13,524 bases of DNA from JBBDNC01 sp040877875 (GCA_040877875.1 JBBDNC010000169.1:1-13524); one strand, 5' to 3'. Shown: positions 1 through 6,882, numbered from the stretch's first letter. Program-made: numbers and translations. The notes: generated from the sequence alone by a model not told the origin.

Positions 1-48
1 TATCACACTTTAGCCTGCATGATTCACCGCCGTGAGCCCCCGGTTTGT

Positions 49-906
49 CTATAAGCCTTCCTCTGCAAGATGACCTACCATTTTCAGCCAGAAATTTTTG
101 ACCAATGGAAGGCGTTCTTTCCCGACCTGAACCTTGAGTTGTTCGAGGTGGGAGAGGGGGACAGTGCTGATGTGCTTTCCCCATCTTGCACTTTCAACGG
201 AAACAAATGTATCATTGGATCCCTCTTTTTTGAAAATGATATTATTCTGATATCGATAGATCGGGTTTACCGGTTGATCGGTCCCTTGTCCCACCGCGGC
301 ACTGTATGAAAAATAGTGCAGATCTTCCCGGTCGGGATTTAAAGGGTTAAAGGTCTCCTGAATATAGGAACGGGTTAATTGTTTGACTGCACCCACCGAA
401 TCGCTTTTGGATTTTGGATACATGCTGTCGCCAAACCAGTTGAAAAAATCTCCCAGTTTCTCTTTGAACTTGTCGGGAGTATCCAGTACGAATTCGGCCA
501 GGCTGGTTCCCCTGTGAGGAGTGGCAACCGTCGTCAGAGAAGCCACATGACGGGCCACATCGGTATGAGTCAATGCGTATCGCAAATCCAATCCGCCCAT
601 GCTGTGAGCTACCACATTGAGTTTGTCAAAATTGTGTTTTTCAACCAGGTTTTCAATTCTGTTCACCCATTGGCCGGATCGGGTTTCAATTTTGGCATAG
701 GGGACGATATTCGGGGCGAAGGAAAGGATTCCATGCTGCCTGAGCAACATGCAGACTTCATAAAGGGGAGAAGGTTTGATAATCGAGGTAATCCCTCCGT
801 ATCCATGACACAGCAGAATCGGGTATTTTAGCAGTACAACTTCAGGCTCGGGAAATTCCTGGAGTTTCAGATTTTTAAAATACTTCGAGGATTCAATGAA
901 TTTCAT
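49..906 (-). CDS. Alpha/beta-hydrolase lipase/esterase
   Basis: Predicted 285-aa serine hydrolase that should cleave carboxylic esters, probably of lipid type; the substrate cannot be read from the sequence. The visible elements fit the bacterial triacylglycerol lipase fold: an oxyanion-hole HGYGG segment (residues 34-38), the nucleophile elbow AHSMGG with Ser102, a conserved TVATPHRGT strand (126-134), Asp232 in SNDTFVSVESARWG and His253 in PLSHLEQ, giving a Ser-Asp-His triad. No signal peptide or membrane segment is seen at the N-terminus (MKFIESSKYFKNLK), so a cytoplasmic enzyme is likely, unlike secreted Pseudomonas-type lipases. The ATG lies 2 bp after the stop of the upstream gene (909-1916), so the two are probably co-transcribed and translationally coupled; no clear Shine-Dalgarno site precedes it. 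The family call is secure; lipase versus another esterase is not. Confidence 0.85.
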   Translation of the reverse strand: MKFIESSKYFKNLKLQEFPEPEVVLLKYPILLCHGYGGITSIIKPSPLYEVCMLLRQHGILSFAPNIVPYAKIETRSGQWVNRIENLVEKHNFDKLNVVAHSMGGLDLRYALTHTDVARHVASLTTVATPHRGTSLAEFVLDTPDKFKEKLGDFFNWFGDSMYPKSKSDSVGAVKQLTRSYIQETFNPLNPDREDLHYFSYSAAVGQGTDQPVNPIYRYQNNIIFKKEGSNDTFVSVESARWGKHISTVPLSHLEQLKVQVGKERLPLVKNFWLKMVGHLAEEGL

Positions 907-908
907 GG

Positions 909-1916
909 CTAAAAACTGTTCGTAGAAGGGTTTCGTAGTTGTATGTTCTGTTCTGTAAGACTCGTAATAAATTCTTGCAATCGCCCAATGTTCGCATCAT
1001 TTCCTTCTATAATCAAGATAGGAGGTTTTCTGACAGAAGATTCAGCTAATATCCGGTTTGTGATTTGTTGAATATTTACAATCTCGGAAAGCTCTTCTAT
1101 GTACAACGCCTCCCCTGCATCAATAAATTCAACATTAAATTTACTCATTCGATCAGCGAGGGAAACGGGCAGATTTTCAGGGTAGGGATTTAAAAAAAGA
1201 ATCGTTGCTCCTGAATCAATTTGGTGCACACGTGAAACATGACTCAGATAAGGGTTCATGGCATCCGGGTGATTGAATGAATCACCGTTGCTCTCCTGCA
1301 GAATCCAAAGGGTCCGTGGATATTTGCGCCTCACTTCTTGCAAGGACGGATAATCCTGCCGGGGGGCATCCGACCGAATGGCAACATGTATCGGTTCTCC
1401 CAGGGTGATAATCCGGTTCAGTACTTCAGGCTCCGGTGGCCGGTCAAACGCGAGAATCAACGCAGCAAAGTCACGGTAGAGAACCCTGTCAGGATCCGTC
1501 CGAAGAATCACGGACCGTACCACGGTGGATCCGTAGGTAAGGTGGACTCGGATATCACGGTCCGGAAATTGAACTTTTGAGGGGGTTTGAATGCCATAAT
1601 CCCGTACCTGTTTGTCTAACTCGTAGTGCCAGCGTGTTTTTGAAAAACCGGGAGCTACATCTACAGTGTAGACCACCCGTTCGGTCAAAGAGTCGAGAAG
1701 GATCGATTGTTTTCGTACCTGGCTGAATGAAATATTAAACCGGTCGAAAGTCCGGGTAATCAATGAGTCAATCTGCTCCGTATGACGCAACTGATGATTT
1801 CCTGCCGGTTGGTATTCCAGGTAAAGAATAACAGAGATCAGGCAGGTAACGGAAAGCAGCAGAACTATCCATTTCTTATGCTTGTTCGGTTTTTTTTCTA
1901 CAGTACTTTCAGTCAT
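909..1916 (-). CDS. Membrane-anchored protein, probable degenerate divergent polysaccharide deacetylase (YibQ-like)
   Basis: A 335-aa protein with a basic N-terminus and one hydrophobic segment (about residues 16-33), so probably a type II membrane protein with the body outside the cytoplasmic membrane. I do not recognise it with certainty. The second half has the rhythm of the divergent polysaccharide deacetylase (YibQ/DUF610) fold: a strand, then PEPEVLNRIITLGEPIHVAI where that family has a strand leading into its 'pxAILP' motif, and a terminal PPILIIEGNDANIGRLQEFITSL plus NIQLRNPS, resembling the family's last helix and strand. However, the metal-binding Asp-Asp and His residues expected of a NodB-type deacetylase are not evident (ILAFDRPP replaces the usual IDD), so catalysis is doubtful. 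The first 100 residues after the anchor resemble no domain I can name. It is the first gene of a two-gene unit with the lipase and faces the GNAT gene divergently. Confidence 0.6.
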   Translation of the reverse strand: MTESTVEKKPNKHKKWIVLLLSVTCLISVILYLEYQPAGNHQLRHTEQIDSLITRTFDRFNISFSQVRKQSILLDSLTERVVYTVDVAPGFSKTRWHYELDKQVRDYGIQTPSKVQFPDRDIRVHLTYGSTVVRSVILRTDPDRVLYRDFAALILAFDRPPEPEVLNRIITLGEPIHVAIRSDAPRQDYPSLQEVRRKYPRTLWILQESNGDSFNHPDAMNPYLSHVSRVHQIDSGATILFLNPYPENLPVSLADRMSKFNVEFIDAGEALYIEELSEIVNIQQITNRILAESSVRKPPILIIEGNDANIGRLQEFITSLTEQNIQLRNPSTNSF

Positions 1917-1997
1917 ATAATTCTCTGCGTATGAATTTCAACTCTGAAATCAATGTGTTCTCGTATTAACTTTTTCAGTGGAATGGGTACATTGTGG

Positions 1998-2028
1998 TTT
2001 GAGATGTTTAGCCCGGATCGTACTTTTG
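1998..2028 (+). promoter_or_regulatory. Bacteroidota-type promoter (-33 TTTG, -7 TACTTTTG)
   Basis: TTTG at 1998-2001, a 19-bp spacer, then TACTTTTG at 2021-2028. This matches the TTTG and TAnnTTTG elements described for the primary sigma factor of Bacteroidota. It would start transcription near 2034, about 25 bases before the GNAT gene. The match and spacing are seen directly; function is inferred. Confidence 0.5.
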
Positions 2029-2059
2029 GGATTCATAAAAAAATGAATTTAAGAAATGA

Positions 2060-3223
2060 ATGAATACAATGGCATTCAGAATTAAACGCATTGAGACAAA
2101 AAGCGAGATCGACCGATTTTACGAATTGCCGTTTATAATTTATGAAAATTTCCCTGAATGGATTCCTCCATTTCGGTTTGAAATTGAAAAAATATTTAAT
2201 CCGGAACAGAACCCCCTTTTTCAACATGGTGAGTGTGAGAGATTTCTGGTTTTTGAGGGTCAACACCTGGTGGGCAGGTTTGCTCTTATGACGAATGAAA
2301 AGAAAGATTCCCTTTTTGATCCGAAAATGGGCGGGATCGGTTTTCTTGAAATGACCCGTGACCAGAACCTGGCAGATGCAATCATCGATTATGCCAGATA
2401 CTGGTTTCGCGAGCGAGGGTATGGAGCTTTTCGTGGACCGGTTAATTTCGGAGAAAATGACAACTTCTGGGGACTCCTGGTGGAGAACTTCAAAGAACCC
2501 CCTATTTACGGTATGTTTTATCATCCGCCGTATTACAAGGAGTTAATCGAACGGACGGGGGCGGAAAAATATGATGACCACTGGAGTTATAAACGGTTTT
2601 TTGACGACCCGCTGCCGGAACGTCTTGTTAGAATTACTGACCGAATCGAGAATCGAAAAGATGTTGAACTACGGCCCATTGATATGAAGAATATCTACCG
2701 GGATGCGGATTACATACGGCAGATTTATAACGAGGCATGGCGTGATCAGGACATTGAGGAAAGAGGCCAGGAGTTTACCGAACTGACTGAGGAGACGGTG
2801 TACAAAATGGTTCGGGATCTGAAATGGATTATGATCCCGGAAAGTGTTTTGTTGGCATTCGTTGGCGGGGAACCGGCTTCCTTTATCGTCTGTATTCCCG
2901 ATTTGAATGAAATATCCGCTGAAACCGACGGACAATTGCGGTGGTGGCATTTTTTTAAACTGATCCGGCTGAAAAAACGCGCAAAACGACTGCGGACCGT
3001 CGTGTATGGGACCCTGCCTAAATATCGCAAGATGGGTCTTGAAGCCTTGACGTTTGTCCGGGGGATTCAAAAAACCCACCGGGCAGCTCCCACCCTCGAT
3101 TTCCTGGAAGGGGCCTGGGTGAGCGAGAAAAACTGGCTAATGCAACGAAGCCTGGAAGCCCTCGGCTGTTTTCATCATAAGACCCACAGAACTTACCGGT
3201 GGACAGTAAACAGTGATCAGTGA
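2060..3223 (+). CDS. GNAT-family acetyltransferase-like protein (YghO-like)
   Basis: A 387-aa protein of the YghO-like family, annotated as GNAT-type N-acyltransferases with unknown substrate. Family signatures are visible: the N-terminal FPEWIPPFRFEIEKIF (31-46), NPLFQHGECERFLVF (51-65), a VGRFAL strand (71-76), GFLEM (94-98), RGPVNFGENDNFWGLLV (125-141), then PPIYGMFYHPPYY. The C-terminal half holds a second acyltransferase-like region with a YRKMGLEAL segment. It looks soluble, without signal peptide or membrane helices. ATG 2060 is used; ATG 2069 (MAFRIKR) fits the usual family start equally well. The last codons (VNSDQ-stop) are read from a 7-bp tandem repeat, so the native C-terminus may have been replaced or extended by the repeat. 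It stands alone on the plus strand behind its own promoter and converges on coaBC. Family confidence is good; no biological role can be assigned. Confidence 0.85.
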   Translation: MNTMAFRIKRIETKSEIDRFYELPFIIYENFPEWIPPFRFEIEKIFNPEQNPLFQHGECERFLVFEGQHLVGRFALMTNEKKDSLFDPKMGGIGFLEMTRDQNLADAIIDYARYWFRERGYGAFRGPVNFGENDNFWGLLVENFKEPPIYGMFYHPPYYKELIERTGAEKYDDHWSYKRFFDDPLPERLVRITDRIENRKDVELRPIDMKNIYRDADYIRQIYNEAWRDQDIEERGQEFTELTEETVYKMVRDLKWIMIPESVLLAFVGGEPASFIVCIPDLNEISAETDGQLRWWHFFKLIRLKKRAKRLRTVVYGTLPKYRKMGLEALTFVRGIQKTHRAAPTLDFLEGAWVSEKNWLMQRSLEALGCFHHKTHRTYRWTVNSDQ

Positions 3224-3231
3224 TCAGTGTG
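3204..3231 (+). repeat. 7-bp tandem repeat (CAGTGAT-like)
   Basis: Four consecutive heptamers: CAGTAAA, CAGTGAT, CAGTGAT, CAGTGTG. The array supplies the last codons and the TGA stop of the GNAT gene. The middle units are identical and the outer ones diverged. Seen directly. Confidence 0.8.
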
Positions 3232-3257
3232 CCAGGGAATCAGTTTTGGCGTGATAT

Positions 3258-3384
3258 CCACGAACACACCCCTGGCATAGCCAAGCCGGCTGACGCCTGC
3301 CTGGCTATACCTTCCCCTCTCGAGAGGGGAAAGTGCAGCCCCGACAGCGTCAGCCGTCGGGGCAAGCGCGGGGTGTGTTCGTGG
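3258..3384. repeat. 127-bp imperfect palindrome (large hairpin element) between convergent genes
   Basis: Nested inverted repeats share one centre near 3321.5. The outer arms are 15 bp (CCACGAACACACCCC at 3258-3272 and its complement at 3370-3384). The inner arms are 10 bp (CGGCTGACGC at 3287-3296, complement at 3347-3356). A short GGCT/AGCC pair joins 3303-3306 to 3337-3340. The core is a perfect 20-bp palindrome (TTCCCCTCTCGAGAGGGGAA, 3312-3331). A partial extra hairpin pairs 3339-3345 with 3356-3362. The right arm has a degraded direct copy at 3395-3415 (15 of 21 bases match). There is no transposase and no clear target-site duplication. It could be a dispersed REP/MITE-like element or act as a two-way transcription stop for the GNAT gene and coaBC. 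Open frames across it in either strand are translations of the repeat, not genes. Confidence 0.75.
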
Positions 3385-3456
3385 AACAAGTCCCGGCGTG
3401 TGTTCGCGAAAATTGTATGAAAACCCGGGTAAAGACCCCTGTTAAACTGACAATGC

Positions 3457-4835
3457 TTACTTCCGCCTGCCGGCGGATGAAAAGATATGTTTGAGGATTT
3501 TCTTCGCAATAATTCGTTTCTCANNNNNNNNNNNNNNNNNNNNNNNNNNNNNNNNNNNNNNNNNNNNNNNNNNNNNNNNNNNNNNNNNNNNNNNNNNNNN
3601 NNNNNNNNNNNNNNNNNNNNNNNGCCGGCGGATGAAAAGATATGTTTGAGGATTTTCTTCGCAATAATTCGTTTCTCACCTTCAAATTCTAAACGTTCCT
3701 CATTACCGAAGGCAACAATTCGATTTGAATCCGATTCGAAACCGGAATTCTCCTGATTGAGTTGATTGGCCAGGATCCAGTCCAGATTCTTCCCCTTTAA
3801 TTTTTTTCGGGCATTCTTTTCAAGGTTTTCAGTCTCCATGGCAAAGCCGATTAAAATCTGATCCTTTTTTTTATTCTTTCCCAGCCATGCAAGGCTGTCC
3901 GGGGTTTGAGAGAGTTGGAGAGTAAGGCCGGAATCTTCCTTTTTGATTTTATGCTCTTCCCTGTCTATCGGCTTAAAGTCGGATACGGCGGCCGACATGA
4001 TCACCACCTCCGAATCGGAATGGTTCTGAATGAGTTGAAAAAGATCGTCAGCCGACCGAAACTCAAGAGCGTTCAGGGTATCGGGGATAGGAATCGACAC
4101 CGGTCCGTGGAGAAGCGTGACCTCGCCGCCGAGATCATGGGCAGCTTCAGCCATAGCAACGCCCATTTTACCGCTGCTGGGATTGGAGATATATCGCACC
4201 GGGTCGATGGCTTCACGTGTCGGGCCGGCGGTTACGAGGACTTTTTTTTTAGAAAGCGGCCCTTTTTTTCTACGGACTTCAAAGATATCTAGGGATTTCT
4301 TCAGGATATCATCCGGCTCAGGCAGGCGTCCCGTCCCTTCCAGTCCACTGGCCAGATAACCGCTTTCCGGTTCGAGAATATAAAACCCCATTTCGACAGC
4401 CAGTTCAAGGTTCCGTTCTACAGCAGGGTGGTGAATCATTTCCGCATCCATTACGGGACAGATCAAAATCGGACATCGGGCCGCAAGAGCAACGGAAGTC
4501 AGCATATTGTCAGATTGGCCGTGTACGAGTTTAGCAAGAGTATTGGCAGTACACGGAGCAATGACGAATAGGTCTGCCCAGTCACCCCACTGAATATGCT
4601 GGGTCCACGAGTGAGAAGGATCCTTGCCGGCATCGTTAAACAAATCGACGGCAACAGGATGGCGGCTGAGCGTTGAGAACGTTTCAATCCCCACGAAACG
4701 AGTTGCTGAAGAGGACATCGTTACACGTACAGAAGCTCCCGATTTTTGAAATTCCCTGAGTAGATATGCCGATTTATAGGCAGCAATGCTGCCGGTAACG
4801 CCCAGCAAAATCCGTTTGCCGGACAGCTTCATCAT
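3457..4835 (-). CDS. coaBC: Bifunctional phosphopantothenoylcysteine decarboxylase / phosphopantothenate-cysteine ligase
   Basis: Makes 4'-phosphopantetheine for coenzyme A in two steps: ligation of cysteine to phosphopantothenate (CoaB), then FMN-dependent decarboxylation (CoaC). The CoaC flavoprotein domain occupies about residues 1-190, with GVTGSIAAYK (12-21), catalytic-type His80 in TQHIQWGDWADLFVIAPCTANTLAK, PVMDAEM (127-133) and ASGLEGTGRL (162-171). The last two motifs normally carry Asn (PxMN) and Cys (ACG); here they are Asp130 and Ser163. The CoaB domain follows from about residue 197, with VLVTAGPTREAIDPVRYISN and SSGKMG. The ATG overlaps the rpoZ stop (ATGA). The gene crosses the 100-N gap. 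Reading through the Ns gives a false extension into the palindrome. If the 55-bp duplicated flanks are merged, the frame ends SSAGRRK-stop at 3457-3459, giving 407 aa, normal for the family. Only 3624-4835 is certain if the gap is real. Confidence 0.92.
3462..3477. repeat. Small hairpin TCCGCC-N4-GGCGGA in the coaBC 3' end
   Basis: Perfect 6-bp arms (3462-3467 and 3472-3477) with a 4-base loop. On the minus strand it encodes the last residues of CoaBC (about SAGR) just before the stop. The same architecture occurs at 5349-5364 (TCTGCC/GGCAGA) and 9053-9068 (TCCGCC/GGCGGA), so this is probably one member of a small dispersed hairpin family. Confidence 0.6.
3469..3678. repeat. Exact 55-bp duplication flanking the gap (contig overlap)
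   Basis: The 55 bases at 3469-3523, immediately left of the Ns, recur identically at 3624-3678, immediately right of them. Both copies encode the same end of CoaBC. Equal copies abutting a gap on both sides are what a scaffolder leaves when two contigs overlapping by one k-mer length are joined without merging. A genuine tandem duplication is less likely because the coaBC frame closes normally only after collapse. Confidence 0.85.
3524..3623. other. Assembly gap of 100 Ns
   Basis: A run of exactly 100 N, the conventional placeholder for a gap of unknown size. The flanking duplication suggests its true length is negative, that is, an overlap of 55 bp. Confidence 0.98.
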
Positions 4836-5125
4836 TCTTCCTTGTTAGGATAGCTGAAGTATATTTTATCTTCCAGCATTTCGTTCACAGAACGCTGGGT
4901 GGTATGAGGAAGTTTCTCGAATGCTCTTGAAATACGTTCCTGTTCTTCGTTAAACGTGAATTCATCTTCATCTTCAAACCCTTCGAAATACTTGAGCTTT
5001 TCATCCAGTTCCAGCTTTTCCTGGGCGGCGATTTGCCGGGCTCTTTTGGACATCACCACGATCATCTCGTACTTGTTATTCGCGGATTCACCCAGTTTTT
5101 CAATATCTAATGTTTTTACCGGCAT
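4832..5125 (-). CDS. rpoZ: DNA-directed RNA polymerase omega subunit (Bacteroidota-like type)
   Basis: A 97-aa acidic protein. Residues 16-34 (NNKYEMIVVMSKRARQIAA) match the omega signature, in which a conserved N-(K/R)-(F/Y)-E leads into a helix ending in KRARQI; omega uses this region to clamp the beta' C-terminus and aid polymerase assembly. The C-terminal half is rich in Glu and diverges from proteobacterial omega, as is usual in this group. Position adds support: the order gmk-rpoZ-coaBC is conserved across many bacterial phyla, and here the stop overlaps the coaBC start by 4 bp, so the two are co-translated. No Shine-Dalgarno site or clear promoter is seen upstream. I am confident of family, slightly less so of the symbol because sequence similarity rests on the short central motif. 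Confidence 0.85.
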   Translation of the reverse strand: MPVKTLDIEKLGESANNKYEMIVVMSKRARQIAAQEKLELDEKLKYFEGFEDEDEFTFNEEQERISRAFEKLPHTTQRSVNEMLEDKIYFSYPNKEE

Positions 5126-5400
5126 AATAAAATGGTCTGTTTAAAAAATTCTGTATTCTGATGCTGTCAGGTACAAGTTTGTAAACCCAATCCTTTACCT
5201 GCTTACCTCTCATAGACAGGTAGCTATGAAAGTTAACCTTTATTCCCTTGACTTTCAATTAGGATTGAGAATCTTTAAGAAGTGAAAAGGGGGCATTGCA
5301 ACCGTTGGCCAGGCCCATCTCACGACATTAAACAGGTCCATTTGTTCCTCTGCCAACCGGCAGACGGCATACTGCCGCCAGCCAACGGATGACTGTTCCC
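5126..5400. other. Intergenic stretch between gmk and rpoZ
   Basis: 275 bp with no convincing gene. Next to the gmk stop lies a double hairpin (5349-5377), and TACCTG/CAGGTA arms occur near 5205-5223. No TAnnTTTG-type promoter was found on the minus strand, so whether rpoZ has its own promoter or depends on read-through from gmk is open. A 28-codon frame on the minus strand (5255-5341) has an AGAGGA motif five bases before its ATG, but nothing else supports it. Confidence 0.5.
5349..5377. repeat. Tandem hairpins just 3' of gmk
   Basis: TCTGCC-AACC-GGCAGA (5349-5364) is followed at once by CGGCA-TAC-TGCCG (5365-5377). Both stems are perfect. They lie about 25 bases beyond the gmk stop on the minus strand. 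No T tract follows, so this is not a textbook intrinsic terminator; it could protect the gmk mRNA end or be a dispersed repeat. Confidence 0.6.
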
Positions 5401-5985
5401 CTACTTGGCAGAGGCTTCCATGAAGGCCCGAACGGCTTTTTTTACCTGTTGATATGCCTGTTCGAGGTCGTCATTCACGATCACCCTGTCAAACGTATCG
5501 GAATATTCTATCTCCTTCCCGGCACGTTTCAGGCGTGTTTCCAGGGAGTCAGCAGATTCGGTTCGCCGGTTCTCAAGACGTTTTCTCAACTCTTCCATCG
5601 AGGGCGGTTTAAGAAAAATACTCAACGCTTCATCCCCGTACAGTTTTTTGATGCTCGCAGCCCCGAGTACATCGATATCGAGGAGAATGAAATAGCCCTC
5701 CCTTCGTTTTTTTTCTACGTCCGATCGAAGAGTGCCATATCGTTTCCCGTTATAAAATTCTTCCCATTCCAGGAACTCACCGTTATTGATTTTTTCCCGA
5801 AATTCACCGTCTGTCAAAAAGTAGTAATCTTTTCCGTCCGTTTCGCCCGGGCGGGGGGCACGGGTTGTTGCAGAGACTGAAAACCGGATGTTTTTGAAAT
5901 CTTTGAGCAGTCGGTGTGCCATGGTGGATTTGCCGCCACCGCTTGGTGCCGCCAGGATAAGGATATTGCCTTGTTTCTTATTCAA
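5401..5985 (-). CDS. gmk: Guanylate kinase
   Basis: Phosphorylates GMP to GDP with ATP, the obligatory step toward GTP and dGTP. The 194-aa length is typical. The P-loop APSGGGKST is at residues 13-21 (the usual form is APSGAGKST), the GMP-binding SATTRAPRPGE at 38-48, then DGKDYYFL, FLEWEEFYNGKRYGT (the GMP-base and phosphate region) and the LID segment with RLENRRTESADSLETRLKRA. The start is TTG at 5983-5985, which overlaps the yicC stop by 8 bp; no ATG lies close enough upstream of the P-loop to replace it. A weak CAGG lies about 10 bases before it. Tight coupling to yicC matches the conserved yicC-gmk pair seen in many bacteria. Confidence 0.97.
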   Translation of the reverse strand: MNKKQGNILILAAPSGGGKSTMAHRLLKDFKNIRFSVSATTRAPRPGETDGKDYYFLTDGEFREKINNGEFLEWEEFYNGKRYGTLRSDVEKKRREGYFILLDIDVLGAASIKKLYGDEALSIFLKPPSMEELRKRLENRRTESADSLETRLKRAGKEIEYSDTFDRVIVNDDLEQAYQQVKKAVRAFMEASAK

Positions 5986-6859
5986 TATTCTGAACCTGCT
6001 CGCGAATCTGTTCCAGTTTTTCCTTGGCGTAGACTACCTGGTGAGCGATTTCCGAATCATTGGATTTAGATCCAATCGTATTGAGTTCACGATTGATTTC
6101 CTGGCAAAGGAAGTTTAGTCTTCGTCCCACGGAGTCACTGCTTTCCAGAGCTTCCAGGAAAAACTTGAGATGGGATTTAAGACGGACGATTTCTTCGTTG
6201 ATATCCATTTTATCCGCCAACAGGGCAATTTCCAATTCGAGTCGATCCGGGTCAACCTTTTCGTCCGAAATGAGGGAATGTATCCGTTCATTCAGTTTGT
6301 CCCGGGCTTCCGGTACCCGTTTTTCCGCCAGCCTGATGATATCGAATAGAAGGTCGTTGATACCGTTGATCAGGTTGCGCAAATCTGTTTTTAACTGTCC
6401 TCCTTCCTCCTGACGCATTTTATTCACTGTTTGAATAGCCTGATCTGTAGCTTTACAGGTCAATTCCCATATCTTCTGAAGGGTGGCCGTATCTTCAGGT
6501 TTATGGATAAAGATGTCATTGAAATTCAGGATGTCACGCAGAACAATGGGTTCGATAATATTGGCTTCATCTTTAATCTCCTCCAGCATTTCACCATAAC
6601 TTTTGACCAATTCCGGGCTGAAGGTGATATCCGGTTCTCCCTTTTTCGTTTTGTTCAGGTAAACGTTCAAATTTACCTTGCCCCGATGAATTTTTTCCTG
6701 AATCCGTTCTTTTAACTTTAACTCCTTGTCATAGATCTGGCTGGGCAGCTTCGCCGAGAGATCCATGTACCGGCTGTTCAGTGTCTTGATCTCGACAATG
6801 ACCTGGATCCCGTTATCAGAGGCTTTGCCCCGGCCAAAGCCAGTCATAGAGTTAATCAT
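5978..6859 (-). CDS. yicC: YicC/YloC-family endoribonuclease or RNase adaptor
   Basis: A 293-aa protein of the YicC family, shown in Escherichia coli and Bacillus subtilis to act in RNA cleavage or as an adaptor for RNA decay. The N-terminal domain opens with the hallmark MINSMTGFGRG, followed by the VEIKTLNSRYMDL strand and a basic KLKERIQEKIHRGKVNLNV. The C-terminal DUF1732 domain has RQEEGGQLKTDL, LEIALLADKMDINEEIVRLKSHL, then GRRLNFLCQEINRELNTIGSKSND, the conserved stretch close to the C-terminus. The ATG at 6857-6859 is the canonical family start. It heads the yicC-gmk-rpoZ-coaBC cluster; a possible terminator after glmM (6883-6919) would separate it from the genes upstream. Confidence 0.95.
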   Translation of the reverse strand: MINSMTGFGRGKASDNGIQVIVEIKTLNSRYMDLSAKLPSQIYDKELKLKERIQEKIHRGKVNLNVYLNKTKKGEPDITFSPELVKSYGEMLEEIKDEANIIEPIVLRDILNFNDIFIHKPEDTATLQKIWELTCKATDQAIQTVNKMRQEEGGQLKTDLRNLINGINDLLFDIIRLAEKRVPEARDKLNERIHSLISDEKVDPDRLELEIALLADKMDINEEIVRLKSHLKFFLEALESSDSVGRRLNFLCQEINRELNTIGSKSNDSEIAHQVVYAKEKLEQIREQVQNIE

Positions 6860-6882
6860 AGAGGTTCAGTTAGATTCGCATG

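Noticed and set aside
1..48. Possible gene end at the left edge
   Set aside because: Only 48 bases lie before the lipase stop; no frame or motif can be supported.
379..831. Long plus-strand open frame opposite the lipase
   Set aside because: The lipase frame has an intact catalytic triad and family motifs; the antisense frame is a codon-bias shadow. The same holds for antisense frames over gmk, glmM and sdhB.
3258..3415. Insertion sequence or CRISPR array
   Set aside because: No transposase and no target-site duplication, and the repeats are nested and inverted, not regularly spaced direct repeats with spacers.
3220..3420. A 66-codon plus-strand open frame after the GNAT gene
   Set aside because: It lies wholly within the palindromic repeat; the open frame exists on both strands because of the repeat and shows no protein family features.
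3240..4835. A single 531-aa minus-strand protein spanning the Ns
   Set aside because: Its last part is read through the gap and then translates the intergenic palindrome in a shifted frame. Collapsing the duplicated flanks gives a normal CoaBC stop at 3457.
5255..5341. A 28-codon minus-strand frame with AGAGGA before its ATG, between gmk and rpoZ
   Set aside because: Too short and unrecognised, and one Shine-Dalgarno-like match is weak evidence in a genome that rarely uses them. It would need conservation in relatives.
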